NCBI RefSeq assembly: GCF_008365315.1
Contig: NZ_CP043506.1
Location: 2,214,001 to 2,278,000 of the forward strand
Source: Acetobacter vaccinii
GTDB lineage: Bacteria; Pseudomonadota; Alphaproteobacteria; Acetobacterales; Acetobacteraceae
Reading direction: 5' to 3'
DNA: 64,000 bases
Both the position numbers and the translations under genes were made by a program. Below, piece after piece: positions 1 through 8,719 of the stretch (its first letter is position 1; every line of letters starts with the position of its first letter). A model generated the notes under the pieces. The model was not told where the DNA came from and did no database searches. It saw only the letters and a list, made by a program, of their open reading frames with translations.

Positions 1-90
1 ACCGTGCAGAAGCGTATTGCAGGCAATTTCTCTCGCTTGACCACAGCCCTTAAGGCGGGTGGCGCCAAGTTGCAGAAAAGCGCACAGTAA
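1..90 (+). CDS. 3' end of an unidentified gene (partial)
   Basis: An open frame enters from outside the window and ends at TAA (88-90), leaving 29 codons. The visible tail is basic and alanine/lysine-rich and ends in KLQKSAQ. It carries no motif I recognise, so neither family nor function can be assigned. It lies on the same strand as the YfgM-like/bamB/der genes, about 100 bp upstream of them. That 100-bp gap shows no obvious terminator, so it may or may not share their transcript. Confidence 0.55.
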   Translation, partial: TVQKRIAGNFSRLTTALKAGGAKLQKSAQ

Positions 91-191
91 AAGTCCGCCC
101 ACAGGGGATCAGGCGCAGGCCGCGTGGTCCTGCACGCTGGCCGATGCACCCGCCCGCCTTGTATGATATGGCAGGGTGGGGCAGATAGGCT

Positions 192-935
192 GTGGATACA
201 GATGACGCAGACCGCCAGGAACAGGAAGCAGGCCAGACCGTGGCAGAGGATATTTTCAGGGAAGTTGACGAGGAACTGAAGGCTGAACGTCTGCGCCGTG
301 TCGCATGGCGTTATGCCGGTGTGGCTGTGGCACTGGTTGTTGTGGCAGCCAGTGGTGTGGGCGTTATGTCCTGGCGGGCTACGCAGCAGGCCAGGCAGGC
401 TCAGGTTGCCACAGGCACCTACCTGACGGCCCTGCAACAGACAGATCACCTGCCTGACCCGCCTGCAACAGGCGTTGCGGAGCTGGGGCAGAGTGCGCGT
501 ACTGGGCTGGATACCCTCCGCCAGCTTGCGGCTTCTGGCCCGGCGGGTGTTGCCGTGCTGGCCCGTATGCAGGAAGCGGCCGTACAGGCTGGGCGTGGCG
601 ACAAGGCCGCCGCTCTGGCAGCCTGGGACGCCGTGCAGTCCGATGCCAAGGCAGACCCCGCCCTGCGAGACCTGGCCACCCTGATCTGGTGCCAGCAGCA
701 GCTCGATACCGGCAGCCCGGCCGTCCTGCGCTCCCGCCTGCTTCTGCTGTCTGGCAAGGGCAAGGCCTGGCAGGGGCTGGCGACCGAGGCTCTGGCTCTG
801 CTGGACGTGCGGGAAGGTCACCTGGATGACGCCCGCCGGAAATTCGCATCGCTGGTGGCTTCGGGGGATGCGCCCGCAGGTGTGCGCCACCGCGCGCAGG
901 ATATGATGCAGGCTCTTGATCCGTCAGCAGGATAA
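192..935 (+). CDS. YfgM-like membrane-anchored tetratricopeptide protein
   Basis: The 247-residue protein starts at GTG. An acidic N-terminus (about 1-35) is followed by one hydrophobic segment (about 41-61), then an alanine-rich helical region with repeat character consistent with a TPR-like fold. This architecture and the position directly before bamB and der match YfgM, the inner-membrane ancillary subunit of the SecYEG translocon with a periplasmic TPR domain. The function is inferred from synteny and topology; I see no catalytic motif. The stop is 4 bp before the bamB ATG, so the two are probably co-transcribed. Confidence 0.75.
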   Translation: MDTDDADRQEQEAGQTVAEDIFREVDEELKAERLRRVAWRYAGVAVALVVVAASGVGVMSWRATQQARQAQVATGTYLTALQQTDHLPDPPATGVAELGQSARTGLDTLRQLAASGPAGVAVLARMQEAAVQAGRGDKAAALAAWDAVQSDAKADPALRDLATLIWCQQQLDTGSPAVLRSRLLLLSGKGKAWQGLATEALALLDVREGHLDDARRKFASLVASGDAPAGVRHRAQDMMQALDPSAG

Positions 936-939
936 AACC

Positions 940-2334
940 ATGAACAGCAAGACACCCTCCCGCTTTGCCAGACATTGGGGGCTGACCCGCAGGAGCCTGC
1001 TCGCCGCCGGTGTTGTAGCCCCCGTGCTGACAGCCTGTGGTGATGATGACGACAAAAAACTGATTCTGCCGGGTCATCGGACGGATATTCTGTCCTCCGG
1101 TGCAGGGCTGATGGTTGATGGGGAAGATAAAACCCCCATCACCATTCCAGCCCCGATTTCGGTGTCGCAATGGCCGATGAGCGGGCGAGTGCCTGCCCAT
1201 ACGGGTGAAAATTACGCCTGGGGCGGCCTGCACAAGCGCTGGAGCCAGAATATCGGGGCAGGTATTTCCGAGCCTGATTTTCTGGCATGGGCGGCGCTGG
1301 GCTCACTGGGGCGTGGGATCATCCCCTCCACTCCGGTGGTGCAGGACGGTCGACTGTTCATTATGGATGCACAGGGCACCGTACGGGCATTTTCCTGGCC
1401 GGGCATGCGCAAGCTGTGGTCGCTCAATCCCCGCGTCAAACATTCCCGCTCCAGCAACATCGGTGGTGGCTTGGGCGTGGATGGGGATACGCTCTATATT
1501 GTTGATGGTGTGTCCCAGACAGTGGCGGTGCATGTCGCGACCGGCAAGGTGAAGTGGCGTACCGACATTGGCACCCCAGGCCGTTCTGCCCCCACAATTG
1601 CTGAGGGGCGCGTGTTTTTTGGCACGATTGACGAGCGGTTTTTTGCCTTGGATGCCGCCACAGGCCGCCAGCTCTGGACCTATGCCGCAACCTCGGTTGA
1701 AACCACAGTGTTTGGGCAGCCCGCACCGGCTGTTGCCAATGGTGTGGTGGTGGCCGGTTTTGGCGGGGGCGATCTGGTAGCGTTCCGTGCGGAAAGTGGT
1801 GAGGTTGTCTGGAGCAACATGCTCGGCAACGTCAACAGCCAGGCCAGCACCCTTAACCTGAGCTGTGTGCGTGGCCTGCCTGTTATTGTTGGCAGTGTGA
1901 TCTATGCTGTCAGCATGGCGCAGGTGCTGACTGCGGTGGATATCCGCACCGGCCGCCGCGTGTGGGAACGTTCAGTCGCCAGCCAGAACAATATTCTATG
2001 CGTGGGAGACTGGCTGTTTGTTCTCTCGCTCGACCAGCAGTTGGCCTGCCTGGACAGGCTGTCCGGCCATGTGCGCTGGATTACCCAGTTGCGCCGCTTC
2101 CGCAAGGTTGAGGCCAACAAGGATATCGTAACCTGGTTTGGCCCGGTTCTGGCCGGCGGGCAGCTTGTCTGCCTTGGCACATTGCCCGAAAACGGCATGG
2201 TCCGGGTCAACCCTGTAACCGGCAACATCATCTCGGTAGACACCATGGACGGCGTTTCTTTCATGCCGCCAGTCGTGGTTGATAATCAGATGCTGGTTGT
2301 CACGAATGATGGATACCTGAAGTCTTATGGCTGA
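940..2334 (+). CDS. bamB: BamB, outer membrane assembly lipoprotein (PQQ-like beta-propeller)
   Basis: The protein has 464 residues from ATG 940, preceded by AGGAT. A lipoprotein signal peptide ends in the lipobox LTAC (about residues 29-32). It contains a twin arginine (TRRSLL), so Tat rather than Sec export is possible. The mature part is a chain of repeats with W..D and A.DA.TG.. motifs (for example FALDAATGRQLWTY and TAVDIRTGRRVWE), typical of the eight-bladed BamB propeller. BamB helps the BamA complex insert beta-barrel proteins. A TTG eight codons upstream (916) is in frame but would put a polar stretch before the signal. The gene overlaps der by 8 bp. Confidence 0.92.
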   Translation: MNSKTPSRFARHWGLTRRSLLAAGVVAPVLTACGDDDDKKLILPGHRTDILSSGAGLMVDGEDKTPITIPAPISVSQWPMSGRVPAHTGENYAWGGLHKRWSQNIGAGISEPDFLAWAALGSLGRGIIPSTPVVQDGRLFIMDAQGTVRAFSWPGMRKLWSLNPRVKHSRSSNIGGGLGVDGDTLYIVDGVSQTVAVHVATGKVKWRTDIGTPGRSAPTIAEGRVFFGTIDERFFALDAATGRQLWTYAATSVETTVFGQPAPAVANGVVVAGFGGGDLVAFRAESGEVVWSNMLGNVNSQASTLNLSCVRGLPVIVGSVIYAVSMAQVLTAVDIRTGRRVWERSVASQNNILCVGDWLFVLSLDQQLACLDRLSGHVRWITQLRRFRKVEANKDIVTWFGPVLAGGQLVCLGTLPENGMVRVNPVTGNIISVDTMDGVSFMPPVVVDNQMLVVTNDGYLKSYG

Positions 2335-3757
2335 CCGGCACAAGCCCATGCGCCCCCCTCCGCCGTTGCCAACGGCGGACCTGCCTGTAGTTGTTATTGC
2401 AGGGCGCCCCAATGTCGGCAAATCCACCTTGTTCAACCGCCTTGTCGGGCGCAGGCAGGCGCTGGTGGCCGATACACCCGGTGTCACGCGTGACCGTAAG
2501 GAGGGGATTGCCCTTATCCGTGGTCGGCACGTACGCTTGGTTGACACCGCCGGGCTGGAAGAAGCTGCGCCCGAGACCCTGTTCGGGCGGATGCGCGCGT
2601 CTTCTGAAAGCGCGTTGGATGAAGCTGATCTGATCCTGTTCTGCATTGATGCCCGCTCAGGCATTACCCCGGCAGATGAGCATTTTGCCCAGTGGATCCG
2701 CAGGCGCAACCGGCCTGTCCTGCTGGTGGCCAACAAGACGGAGGGGCGCTTGGGTGCAGCCTCCGCGATGGAAGCCTATGCGCTCGGCCTTGGGGAGCCT
2801 CAGGCCATTTCCGCTGAACATGGCGAGGGCGTGACGGACCTGATGTGGGAAATTGCCGAACGTCTGCCCGCAGACCCGGTGCCCACGCCAGAGTATGACG
2901 ATGATGACAGCGATGCCTCTGAGGATGTTGTCGAGGACCGTCCCGCAGGCCCCCTACGTGTGGCCATTGTCGGGCGGCCAAATGCCGGTAAATCCACCCT
3001 GCTGAACGCCCTGCTGGGCGAGGAGCGGATGATTACCGGGCCGGAGCCAGGTTTGACGCGTGACTCCATTGCCGTGCACCTGAAGGACGGTGACGACACG
3101 TTTGAAATTGTCGATACCGCCGGTCTGCGCCGCAAGGCCCGTATTGATGAAGCGCTGGAGAAAATGTCCACCTCCGCGTCCATCGAGGCGCTGAAAATGG
3201 CCGAGGTGGCAGTGCTGGTGCTGGATGCAACGCTGGGTGTGCATGAGCAGGACCTCCAGATTGCCCGCCTGATCGAGCGTGAAGGCCGCGCCTGCGTGCT
3301 GGCCCTGAACAAGTGGGACGCGGTGGAAGACCGTATAGCCACCCGTAAGGCCATTCTGGACCGGCTCAGCATTTCTCTGGCCCAGATGCGCGGCGTGTCT
3401 GTCGTAACCTTCTCGGCTCTGACCGGGTCGGCCGTGCACAAGCTGCTGCCTGCTGTGCGGGACGCGGCGATTGTGTGGAATGCCCGTATTCCGACAGGGG
3501 AACTGAACCGGTGGTTTGAGGAAATGCTCGAACGCCACCAGCCCCCGTTGGTGGACGGCAGGCGCCTGAAGCTGCGCTATATCACGCAGGTGAAATCACG
3601 CCCGCCAACGTTTGTGATCTTTGGTACTCGTGCGGAACAGATCCCCGACGACTATAAACGGTACCTTGTTAACGGCCTGCGCGAGACGTTTGACCTGCCA
3701 GGTGTGCCTATCCGCCTGCAGACGCGCGGCACCAAAAACCCGTACGCGAATTCCTGA
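2327..3757 (+). CDS. der: Der (EngA), double-GTPase ribosome assembly factor
   Basis: The protein has 476 residues, the normal family length. It has two tandem Era-like G domains. The first has P-loop GRPNVGKST (26-34), DTPGVTRD (49-56), DTAG (about 73) and NK.E (about 136). An acidic linker (about 185-200) leads to the second domain with GRPNAGKST (about 216), DTAGLR and NKWD. A KH-like C-terminal domain follows and ends in KNPYANS. Der binds the 50S subunit late in assembly and is essential in most bacteria. The start codon lies inside the bamB 3' end, the usual bamB-der arrangement, which suggests translational coupling. Confidence 0.97.
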   Translation: MADRHKPMRPPPPLPTADLPVVVIAGRPNVGKSTLFNRLVGRRQALVADTPGVTRDRKEGIALIRGRHVRLVDTAGLEEAAPETLFGRMRASSESALDEADLILFCIDARSGITPADEHFAQWIRRRNRPVLLVANKTEGRLGAASAMEAYALGLGEPQAISAEHGEGVTDLMWEIAERLPADPVPTPEYDDDDSDASEDVVEDRPAGPLRVAIVGRPNAGKSTLLNALLGEERMITGPEPGLTRDSIAVHLKDGDDTFEIVDTAGLRRKARIDEALEKMSTSASIEALKMAEVAVLVLDATLGVHEQDLQIARLIEREGRACVLALNKWDAVEDRIATRKAILDRLSISLAQMRGVSVVTFSALTGSAVHKLLPAVRDAAIVWNARIPTGELNRWFEEMLERHQPPLVDGRRLKLRYITQVKSRPPTFVIFGTRAEQIPDDYKRYLVNGLRETFDLPGVPIRLQTRGTKNPYANS

Positions 3758-3835
3758 GACAGGCTTTTCCGGCTGCTGCTGGTGTTCCTGCCAGCCGGAA
3801 AGCTGCTCTGGGTCATAGTCGGGATCAATGAGAAT

Positions 3836-5236
3836 ATGAACAGCCAGCCCCCCTTGACCATGGAGCCCTCCAGCGGGGGGCTGTATGGTGCTGACCGCAC
3901 GCGGGCCATGCTTGCGGTTGCCCTGTCGGTGTTTCTGGCTCTGCTGGACTATGCCATTGCCAATGTGGCGCTGCCCGACATCGCGCTGGACCTCAAAGCC
4001 TCGGCATCGGCCTCCATCTGGGTGGTTAACGCCTACCAGATGGCAAGCCTGGTAACACTTCTGCCCCTTGCTGCGTTGGGCAGCAGGGTGGGGTTTGCGC
4101 GGTTGTGCCAGGTCGGCATAGCCCTGTTCATGGTGGCATCTTTTTTATGTGCCATGGCCACCAGCCTGCCGGTTCTGGCCTGCGCGCGCGTGGTGCAGGG
4201 TATTGGTGGGGCCTGTATTATGAGCGTGAATATCGCGCTCGTACGTTTTATTTACCCCCATGCGGAAATCGGGCGCGGTATTGCACTGAACGGTGTTGTT
4301 GTCGCCCTGGGTGTGGCTCTGGGGCCAACGGCGGCGGCGGGTATTCTTACGGTGGCCTCATGGCCATGGCTGTTCTGGATCAACCTGCCGCTGGGTGCGG
4401 CTGCACTGGCGATGGCGTGCTATGCCCTGCCGCAAACCCCTAGAGCCGACAGAATGCCCGATGTGCCGGGCAGCCTGTTGTGCATGCTGGCGTTTGGGGC
4501 TTGTATTCTGGGCGGTGATGGTCTGGCCCATGGGCAGGGGATCGCTGTGTCCGTTCTGCTGCTGGTGGCCGGTCTGCTGGCAGGGGCTGCATTGGTGCGG
4601 CGAGAAAAACTGGCACCCCAGCCCATTCTGCCGGTTGATCTGCTGGGCCGATCCGACTTTACCATGGCGTTTGCAACCGGATTGTGCGGCTTTGTGGCCT
4701 CCAACTTCTATATCGTGTCCATGCCGTTCATGCTGCACGACACACTGGGCTTTGGGGCTGCGGCGACCGGGTTGCTGATTACTCCCTGGCCTGTCGGCAT
4801 CATGCTATCAGCCCCTGTTATCCGGCGTGTGGCAGACCGTATTTCGGCAGGTATTCTGTCTTCCATCGGGCTGGGCGTGACTGGCTGCGCGTTTTTCCTG
4901 CTCTGGCTGCTGCCCGAACACCCCTCCGTGTGGGATATTGTCTGGCGTACAGCCATGGCGGGGTGGGGGTTTGGTTTTTTTCAGCCCCCCAATAATCGGG
5001 CGATGATGGTTGCTGCACCCGCTCACCGCGCAGGTGGGGCCAGCGGTATGGTGCAGGTGGCCCGGCAGGCAGGGCAGACGCTGGGTGCCATGGGCGTTGC
5101 CGCGTTCTTTGCGTTTTTCAAAGTAGGGGCCACCCATTATTGCCTGTTTATGGCTGGGTGTGTGGCGGTGCTTGCAGCACTGGCCAGTGCCAGCAGGCTG
5201 GCGCTGCCTGCTGGTGCAGGCAGGCACGCAGGCTGA
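3836..5236 (+). CDS. MFS transporter, DHA2 (EmrB/QacA) 14-TM family
   Basis: The protein has 466 residues and about 14 hydrophobic segments. The first membrane helix carries the DHA2 signature LDYAIANVALPDIA. The WVVNAYQMA segment and the R-V-G-A-R loop variants also fit drug:H+ antiporter family 2. Such proteins export drugs, organic acids or other small molecules across the inner membrane; the substrate cannot be read from sequence. ATG 3836 was chosen. An upstream in-frame GTG (3782) would add 18 residues, and ATG 3860 is another option. It follows der by 78 bp and converges on gshA. Confidence 0.88.
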   Translation: MNSQPPLTMEPSSGGLYGADRTRAMLAVALSVFLALLDYAIANVALPDIALDLKASASASIWVVNAYQMASLVTLLPLAALGSRVGFARLCQVGIALFMVASFLCAMATSLPVLACARVVQGIGGACIMSVNIALVRFIYPHAEIGRGIALNGVVVALGVALGPTAAAGILTVASWPWLFWINLPLGAAALAMACYALPQTPRADRMPDVPGSLLCMLAFGACILGGDGLAHGQGIAVSVLLLVAGLLAGAALVRREKLAPQPILPVDLLGRSDFTMAFATGLCGFVASNFYIVSMPFMLHDTLGFGAAATGLLITPWPVGIMLSAPVIRRVADRISAGILSSIGLGVTGCAFFLLWLLPEHPSVWDIVWRTAMAGWGFGFFQPPNNRAMMVAAPAHRAGGASGMVQVARQAGQTLGAMGVAAFFAFFKVGATHYCLFMAGCVAVLAALASASRLALPAGAGRHAG

Positions 5237-5263
5237 CACACTACTGGGTGATGTCAGCCTGCG
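5227..5263. terminator. Inverted repeat between convergent MFS gene and gshA
   Basis: A perfect 11-bp inverted repeat (arms 5227-5237 and 5253-5263, 15-nt loop) straddles the MFS stop codon and the short gap before the gshA stop. There is no T-run on either strand, so it is a weak or Rho-assisted terminator at best. It could serve both convergent transcripts. Confidence 0.45.
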
Positions 5264-5269
5264 CGTGTA

Positions 5270-6682
5270 TCAGACTTCGCTTTCAAGGAAGATGCGGCTG
5301 GTATCGCCCATCCATGCCCCGTAGTAGCGTTCCAGCCAGCGTTCAGCCTGGGTCGGCGCACCAGCCACAAGGGCTGTCAGCGGGGCCAGATACACCCATT
5401 CCGATGTCTGGCTGTTGTCATCCACCATATCGCGGGCCTGTAGCCCGTCCATGGCAATAGCCAGCATCTGGGCCGCCAGATCGCGCACTGTGCCTTCGCC
5501 CCAGGGGGTGTCCAGCCCCATCATGGGCACCAGTTCACGCAGTTTGACGTAATCTTCCCACGGGCGGGAGCGCACCAGTTCCCAAGCACCTTCAAGGGCG
5601 GCATCGTCATACAGCACCCCGGTCCACAGGGCGGACAGGGCCAGAATCATTTCCGGTGAGCCTACGTCGGCTCCGCGCATTTCCAAAAACTGCTTCAGGC
5701 GCACGTCAGGGAATGCGGTTGTCAGGTGGTCTTCAAAGTCACCAATCGTGGGGCGTGTATCGTCAAGCCCGTCTTGCCGCTCTCCCTTGAGCCAGGAGCG
5801 GAAGGATCGACCGGCGACATTGCGCATCTCCCCATCACGCATGATGAAATACATGGGCACGTCCAGCGCCCAGTCCACATAGCGCTCGAAGCTGAAGTCG
5901 GATGCAAACACGCAGGCAGGCATGCCCGAGCGGGCATTGTCCGTATCTGTCCAGATCCGCGCCCGGTTTGACAGGAAGCCGTTGGGCTTGCCCTCAAAGA
6001 AGGGGGAATTGGCGAACAGGGCCGTCGCCACGGGTTGCAGGGCCATGGAGACCTGCATCTTGCGGACCATGTCCTGCTCGGACCCGAAGTCGAGGTTGAC
6101 CTGCACGGTGCAGGTGCGCTGCATCATATCCAGCCCCATGGAGCCGACCTTGGGCATGTAGTCGCGCATGATCGCATAGCGTGATTTGGGCATCCACGGC
6201 ATGGCGTCGCGCGTGGCGGTGGGATGGAAGCCCAGCGGGGAAAACCCTATGCCCAGCTTGCGCGCAAGGGGGCGGACGGAATCGAAGTGGTTGGCCAGTT
6301 CCTCAGCCGTTTCGTGCAAGGTGCGCAGGGGCGCGCCCGACAGTTCAAACTGGCCTGCGGGTTCAAGGGAGATTGCAGCCCCCGCAGCCTGCCCCTGGCC
6401 TTTCAGACCAATGATGTTCCCCTTGTCCAGCACGGATGTCCAGTCGTCCGGCTCGGACTTGTGCAGGGCTTTCAGCAGGGCTTCGATCCCCTCCGGGCTG
6501 TAGCCCGGGGTGGCGTAGGCGGCCTTGGCAGGTGTTGCACTGTCCGGCCGGATGAAGCCGAATTTCTCATGCTCGGTGCCGATCCGCCAGGCATCGCGGG
6601 GTTTGCAGCCCTGGGCAAGCACATCAACAAGCTCGCTGGTGGACTGGATAGGGGTTTCGTCTGCTGCGCCGGGGTTCGACAT
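5270..6682 (-). CDS. gshA: Glutamate-cysteine ligase (alphaproteobacterial/plant type)
   Basis: The 470-residue protein catalyses the first step of glutathione synthesis: ATP + L-glutamate + L-cysteine to gamma-glutamylcysteine. The N-terminal stretch with R.G.EHEKFGF, the middle ISLEPAGQFELSG, and later GFHP, MPKSRY and MQRTCTVQVNLD segments are characteristic of the class shared by plants and alphaproteobacteria. That class is distinct from the enterobacterial GshA. The start ATG at 6682 follows a possible attenuator (6683-6729). The partner gene gshB is about 36 kb away at 42295. Convergent with the MFS gene. Confidence 0.95.
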   Translation of the reverse strand: MSNPGAADETPIQSTSELVDVLAQGCKPRDAWRIGTEHEKFGFIRPDSATPAKAAYATPGYSPEGIEALLKALHKSEPDDWTSVLDKGNIIGLKGQGQAAGAAISLEPAGQFELSGAPLRTLHETAEELANHFDSVRPLARKLGIGFSPLGFHPTATRDAMPWMPKSRYAIMRDYMPKVGSMGLDMMQRTCTVQVNLDFGSEQDMVRKMQVSMALQPVATALFANSPFFEGKPNGFLSNRARIWTDTDNARSGMPACVFASDFSFERYVDWALDVPMYFIMRDGEMRNVAGRSFRSWLKGERQDGLDDTRPTIGDFEDHLTTAFPDVRLKQFLEMRGADVGSPEMILALSALWTGVLYDDAALEGAWELVRSRPWEDYVKLRELVPMMGLDTPWGEGTVRDLAAQMLAIAMDGLQARDMVDDNSQTSEWVYLAPLTALVAGAPTQAERWLERYYGAWMGDTSRIFLESEV

Positions 6683-6729
6683 GAGGCTTCACTTGTCCCT
6701 GAAAAAAAGCCTCGCCGGACAGGGCAAGG
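6683..6729 (-). promoter_or_regulatory. Terminator/antiterminator-like structure before gshA
   Basis: Read on the minus strand, a 6-bp hairpin (arms 6724-6729 and 6710-6715, one G-U pair, 8-nt loop) is followed by seven T residues (6702-6708), like an intrinsic terminator for rsmE. An alternative 7-bp hairpin (arms 6707-6713 and 6683-6689) ends exactly at the gshA start codon and uses four of the same bases. A third pairing joins CCCTG-type bases near 6721-6729 with the loop near 6691-6700. The stems are short, and the regulatory meaning is inference. Confidence 0.4.
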
Positions 6730-6743
6730 CAGAAAACGCGGTG

Positions 6744-7505
6744 TTATTGTGCCGAAACAGGCCTTGAACGCAAGCCGCCCGCCATCAATGCCAGCCCGGC
6801 GGCTACGGCCGTGTCGGCCCTGAGTACCAGCGTGCCAAGGGTTACGGGGGCTACAAATGGACGCAGGCGCAGGCTGCGACATTCAGTCTCGCTCAGCCCG
6901 CCCTCGGGGCCAATCAGCAGACCGTCACCCGCCCGGGCGTCCAGCAGGGTGGGGGTGAGTGGGGCATCTTCCAACCGTTCAATGGCTGCAAACAAGGTTT
7001 GCCCGGCAGGCCATGCCCCCAGCAGGCTGGCCAGGGGCTGGGGGGACGCAACGGCAGGAATATCCAGGCGCTCGCACTGTTCAGCCGCTTCCATGGCAAT
7101 GCTGGTCAGGCGGTCGGGGTTGATGCGGTGGGTGTTGGTGCGCTCGGTTATAAGAGGCAGAAAATGGGTAACTCCCAGCTCTGTTCCCATGCGCACAACA
7201 AGGTCTGTTGCGTCACGCTTGAGCAGGGCAAAGGCCAGAGTCAGGGGGGGTAACGGGGCAGGAGCGCGCAGGCGCTGTTCCAGCCGGAAACTGCCCTTGT
7301 CCTTGCGGATTTCTGTAATGCTGGCCAACCATTCCCCCGCCAGGGCGTTGAACAGTCGCACCTGCTCCCCCGCCCCACGGCGCAGGACCGTACCAAGGTA
7401 GCGTGCCTGATCGGCCTGCATCGGGCAGGGTGTGCCGGGCTCGGCTGCTTCTGGCAGGGTTTGGGGCGCCACATACAGGCGTGGCAGACGGGTAATGCTG
7501 TGCAT
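6744..7505 (-). CDS. rsmE: RsmE, 16S rRNA (uracil-1498-N3)-methyltransferase
   Basis: The 253-residue SPOUT-fold enzyme uses SAM to methylate U1498 of 16S rRNA. The N-terminal PUA-like part contains PRLYVAPQ and HY-type RY.GTVLR segments. The C-terminal knot contains the family motifs LITERTN, EAAEQCERLDIP and LLIGPEGGLSETE, and ends with LGTLVLRADTAVAAGLA. ATG 7505 aligns with the normal N-terminus. However, the clear AGGAGGG upstream is better spaced for an in-frame TTG at 7514, so translation may begin three codons earlier. It lies upstream of gshA on the same strand and is divergent from ubiA. Confidence 0.94.
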   Translation of the reverse strand: MHSITRLPRLYVAPQTLPEAAEPGTPCPMQADQARYLGTVLRRGAGEQVRLFNALAGEWLASITEIRKDKGSFRLEQRLRAPAPLPPLTLAFALLKRDATDLVVRMGTELGVTHFLPLITERTNTHRINPDRLTSIAMEAAEQCERLDIPAVASPQPLASLLGAWPAGQTLFAAIERLEDAPLTPTLLDARAGDGLLIGPEGGLSETECRSLRLRPFVAPVTLGTLVLRADTAVAAGLALMAGGLRSRPVSAQ

Positions 7506-7714
7506 ATCGGACAAAGCTTTCCCTCCTGGCGGTGTGGTGCCCGAAACGGATCCGGGTCGGGCTTTTACGCATGAAAGAGGGGGCGTTGCCAAGTGGGGTG
7601 GCCGGGGTTTGTGCGCGTGGTGTGGCTTGCTTACGCTCTGCCCTGTTTTTGTGGCATAGGGGCTACACGCATCTAGCAGTCATACAGTGGGGAGCTTTCG
7701 GCACAGTGTCAGCC

Positions 7715-8623
7715 ATGTCCAGACATACCGACATCAGGGTCACAGGGTGGATTGCCCGCCTGCCGCCTGCCATGCAGGCCTATGCGTTGCTTGCCCGTCT
7801 GGACAGGCCCATTGGCACATGGCTGCTGTGGCTGCCTGGTGTGTGGGGTATTCTGCTGCCACAGGGTGTGGCCCCAGCCGAACGGATCAGGCTGATCGTG
7901 CTGTTTGGCGTGGGCAGCCTTGTCATGCGCGCAGCCGGGTGTGTCGTTAACGATATGTGGGACCGGGACATAGACCGGCAGGTTGCACGCACGGCAGGTC
8001 GCCCCTTGGCCAGCGGGGCGCTGGGCATGCGCCAGGCCACGCTGTTTCTGGCCGTGCTGCTGCTGGCGGGGCTTGGGGTGCTGGTGCAGCTTAACCCGCT
8101 GTCCCGCCTGCTTGGCGTGTCATCCCTGGTGCTGGTGGCACTCTATCCGTTGGCCAAGCGTTTTACGTGGTGGCCACAACTGGTCATGGGTTTTACCTTT
8201 GGCTTTGGTGCGCCGCTGGGGTATGCCGCCGCGGCAGGGCAGCTTACGTGGGCTCAGGCGGCGCTGTATGGCGCGACCATTGCCTGGCAGCTTGGTTTTG
8301 ACACCATCTACGGCTTTCAGGACATGGAAGACGATGCCCGGATAGGCGTAAAATCCACATCGCGCCTGATGCATGGGCAGGCCCGCTCCTTCATCAGTAG
8401 TTGCTATGGCACCATGCTGGCGCTGCTGGCTCTGGCCGCTATTATGTCCGGCGCTTCGGCTCTGTTCTGGCCTGCACTTTTGCTGCCTGCCGTGCTGCTG
8501 GGGCGGCAGGCCTCTGCGGTCAATCCGCTGGACCCCGGCCTGTGTCTGACCCAGTTCCGCGCTAATCGCGAGATCGGGCTGGCGGTGGCGCTGGCCCTGC
8601 TGCTGGGGCTGGTCACACTGTAG
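7715..8623 (+). CDS. ubiA: UbiA, 4-hydroxybenzoate polyprenyltransferase
   Basis: The 302-residue protein has about eight to nine membrane helices. The two aspartate-rich prenyl-diphosphate/Mg2+ motifs are present: NDMWDRDID (79-87) and YGFQDMEDD (about 200-208). It attaches the polyprenyl tail to 4-hydroxybenzoate in the inner membrane, an early step of ubiquinone synthesis. Ubiquinone is the electron acceptor for the periplasmic dehydrogenases of acetic acid bacteria. ATG 7715 was chosen. GTG 7706, three codons upstream, has a better-placed GGGAG and is a real alternative. Confidence 0.95.
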   Translation: MSRHTDIRVTGWIARLPPAMQAYALLARLDRPIGTWLLWLPGVWGILLPQGVAPAERIRLIVLFGVGSLVMRAAGCVVNDMWDRDIDRQVARTAGRPLASGALGMRQATLFLAVLLLAGLGVLVQLNPLSRLLGVSSLVLVALYPLAKRFTWWPQLVMGFTFGFGAPLGYAAAAGQLTWAQAALYGATIAWQLGFDTIYGFQDMEDDARIGVKSTSRLMHGQARSFISSCYGTMLALLALAAIMSGASALFWPALLLPAVLLGRQASAVNPLDPGLCLTQFRANREIGLAVALALLLGLVTL

Positions 8624-8719
8624 GTGGCAGGTTAAGCAGCATACTGTCACAGCCCGCCTGCGGTGCGCCGGGGCGGGGTACACGTTATTTTCTGACCCAT
8701 AACGCAAGGCACCGCACCC

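Noticed and set aside
379..1233. 284-codon minus-strand frame opposite the YfgM-like gene and bamB
   Set aside because: Proline/arginine-rich shadow of two supported genes.
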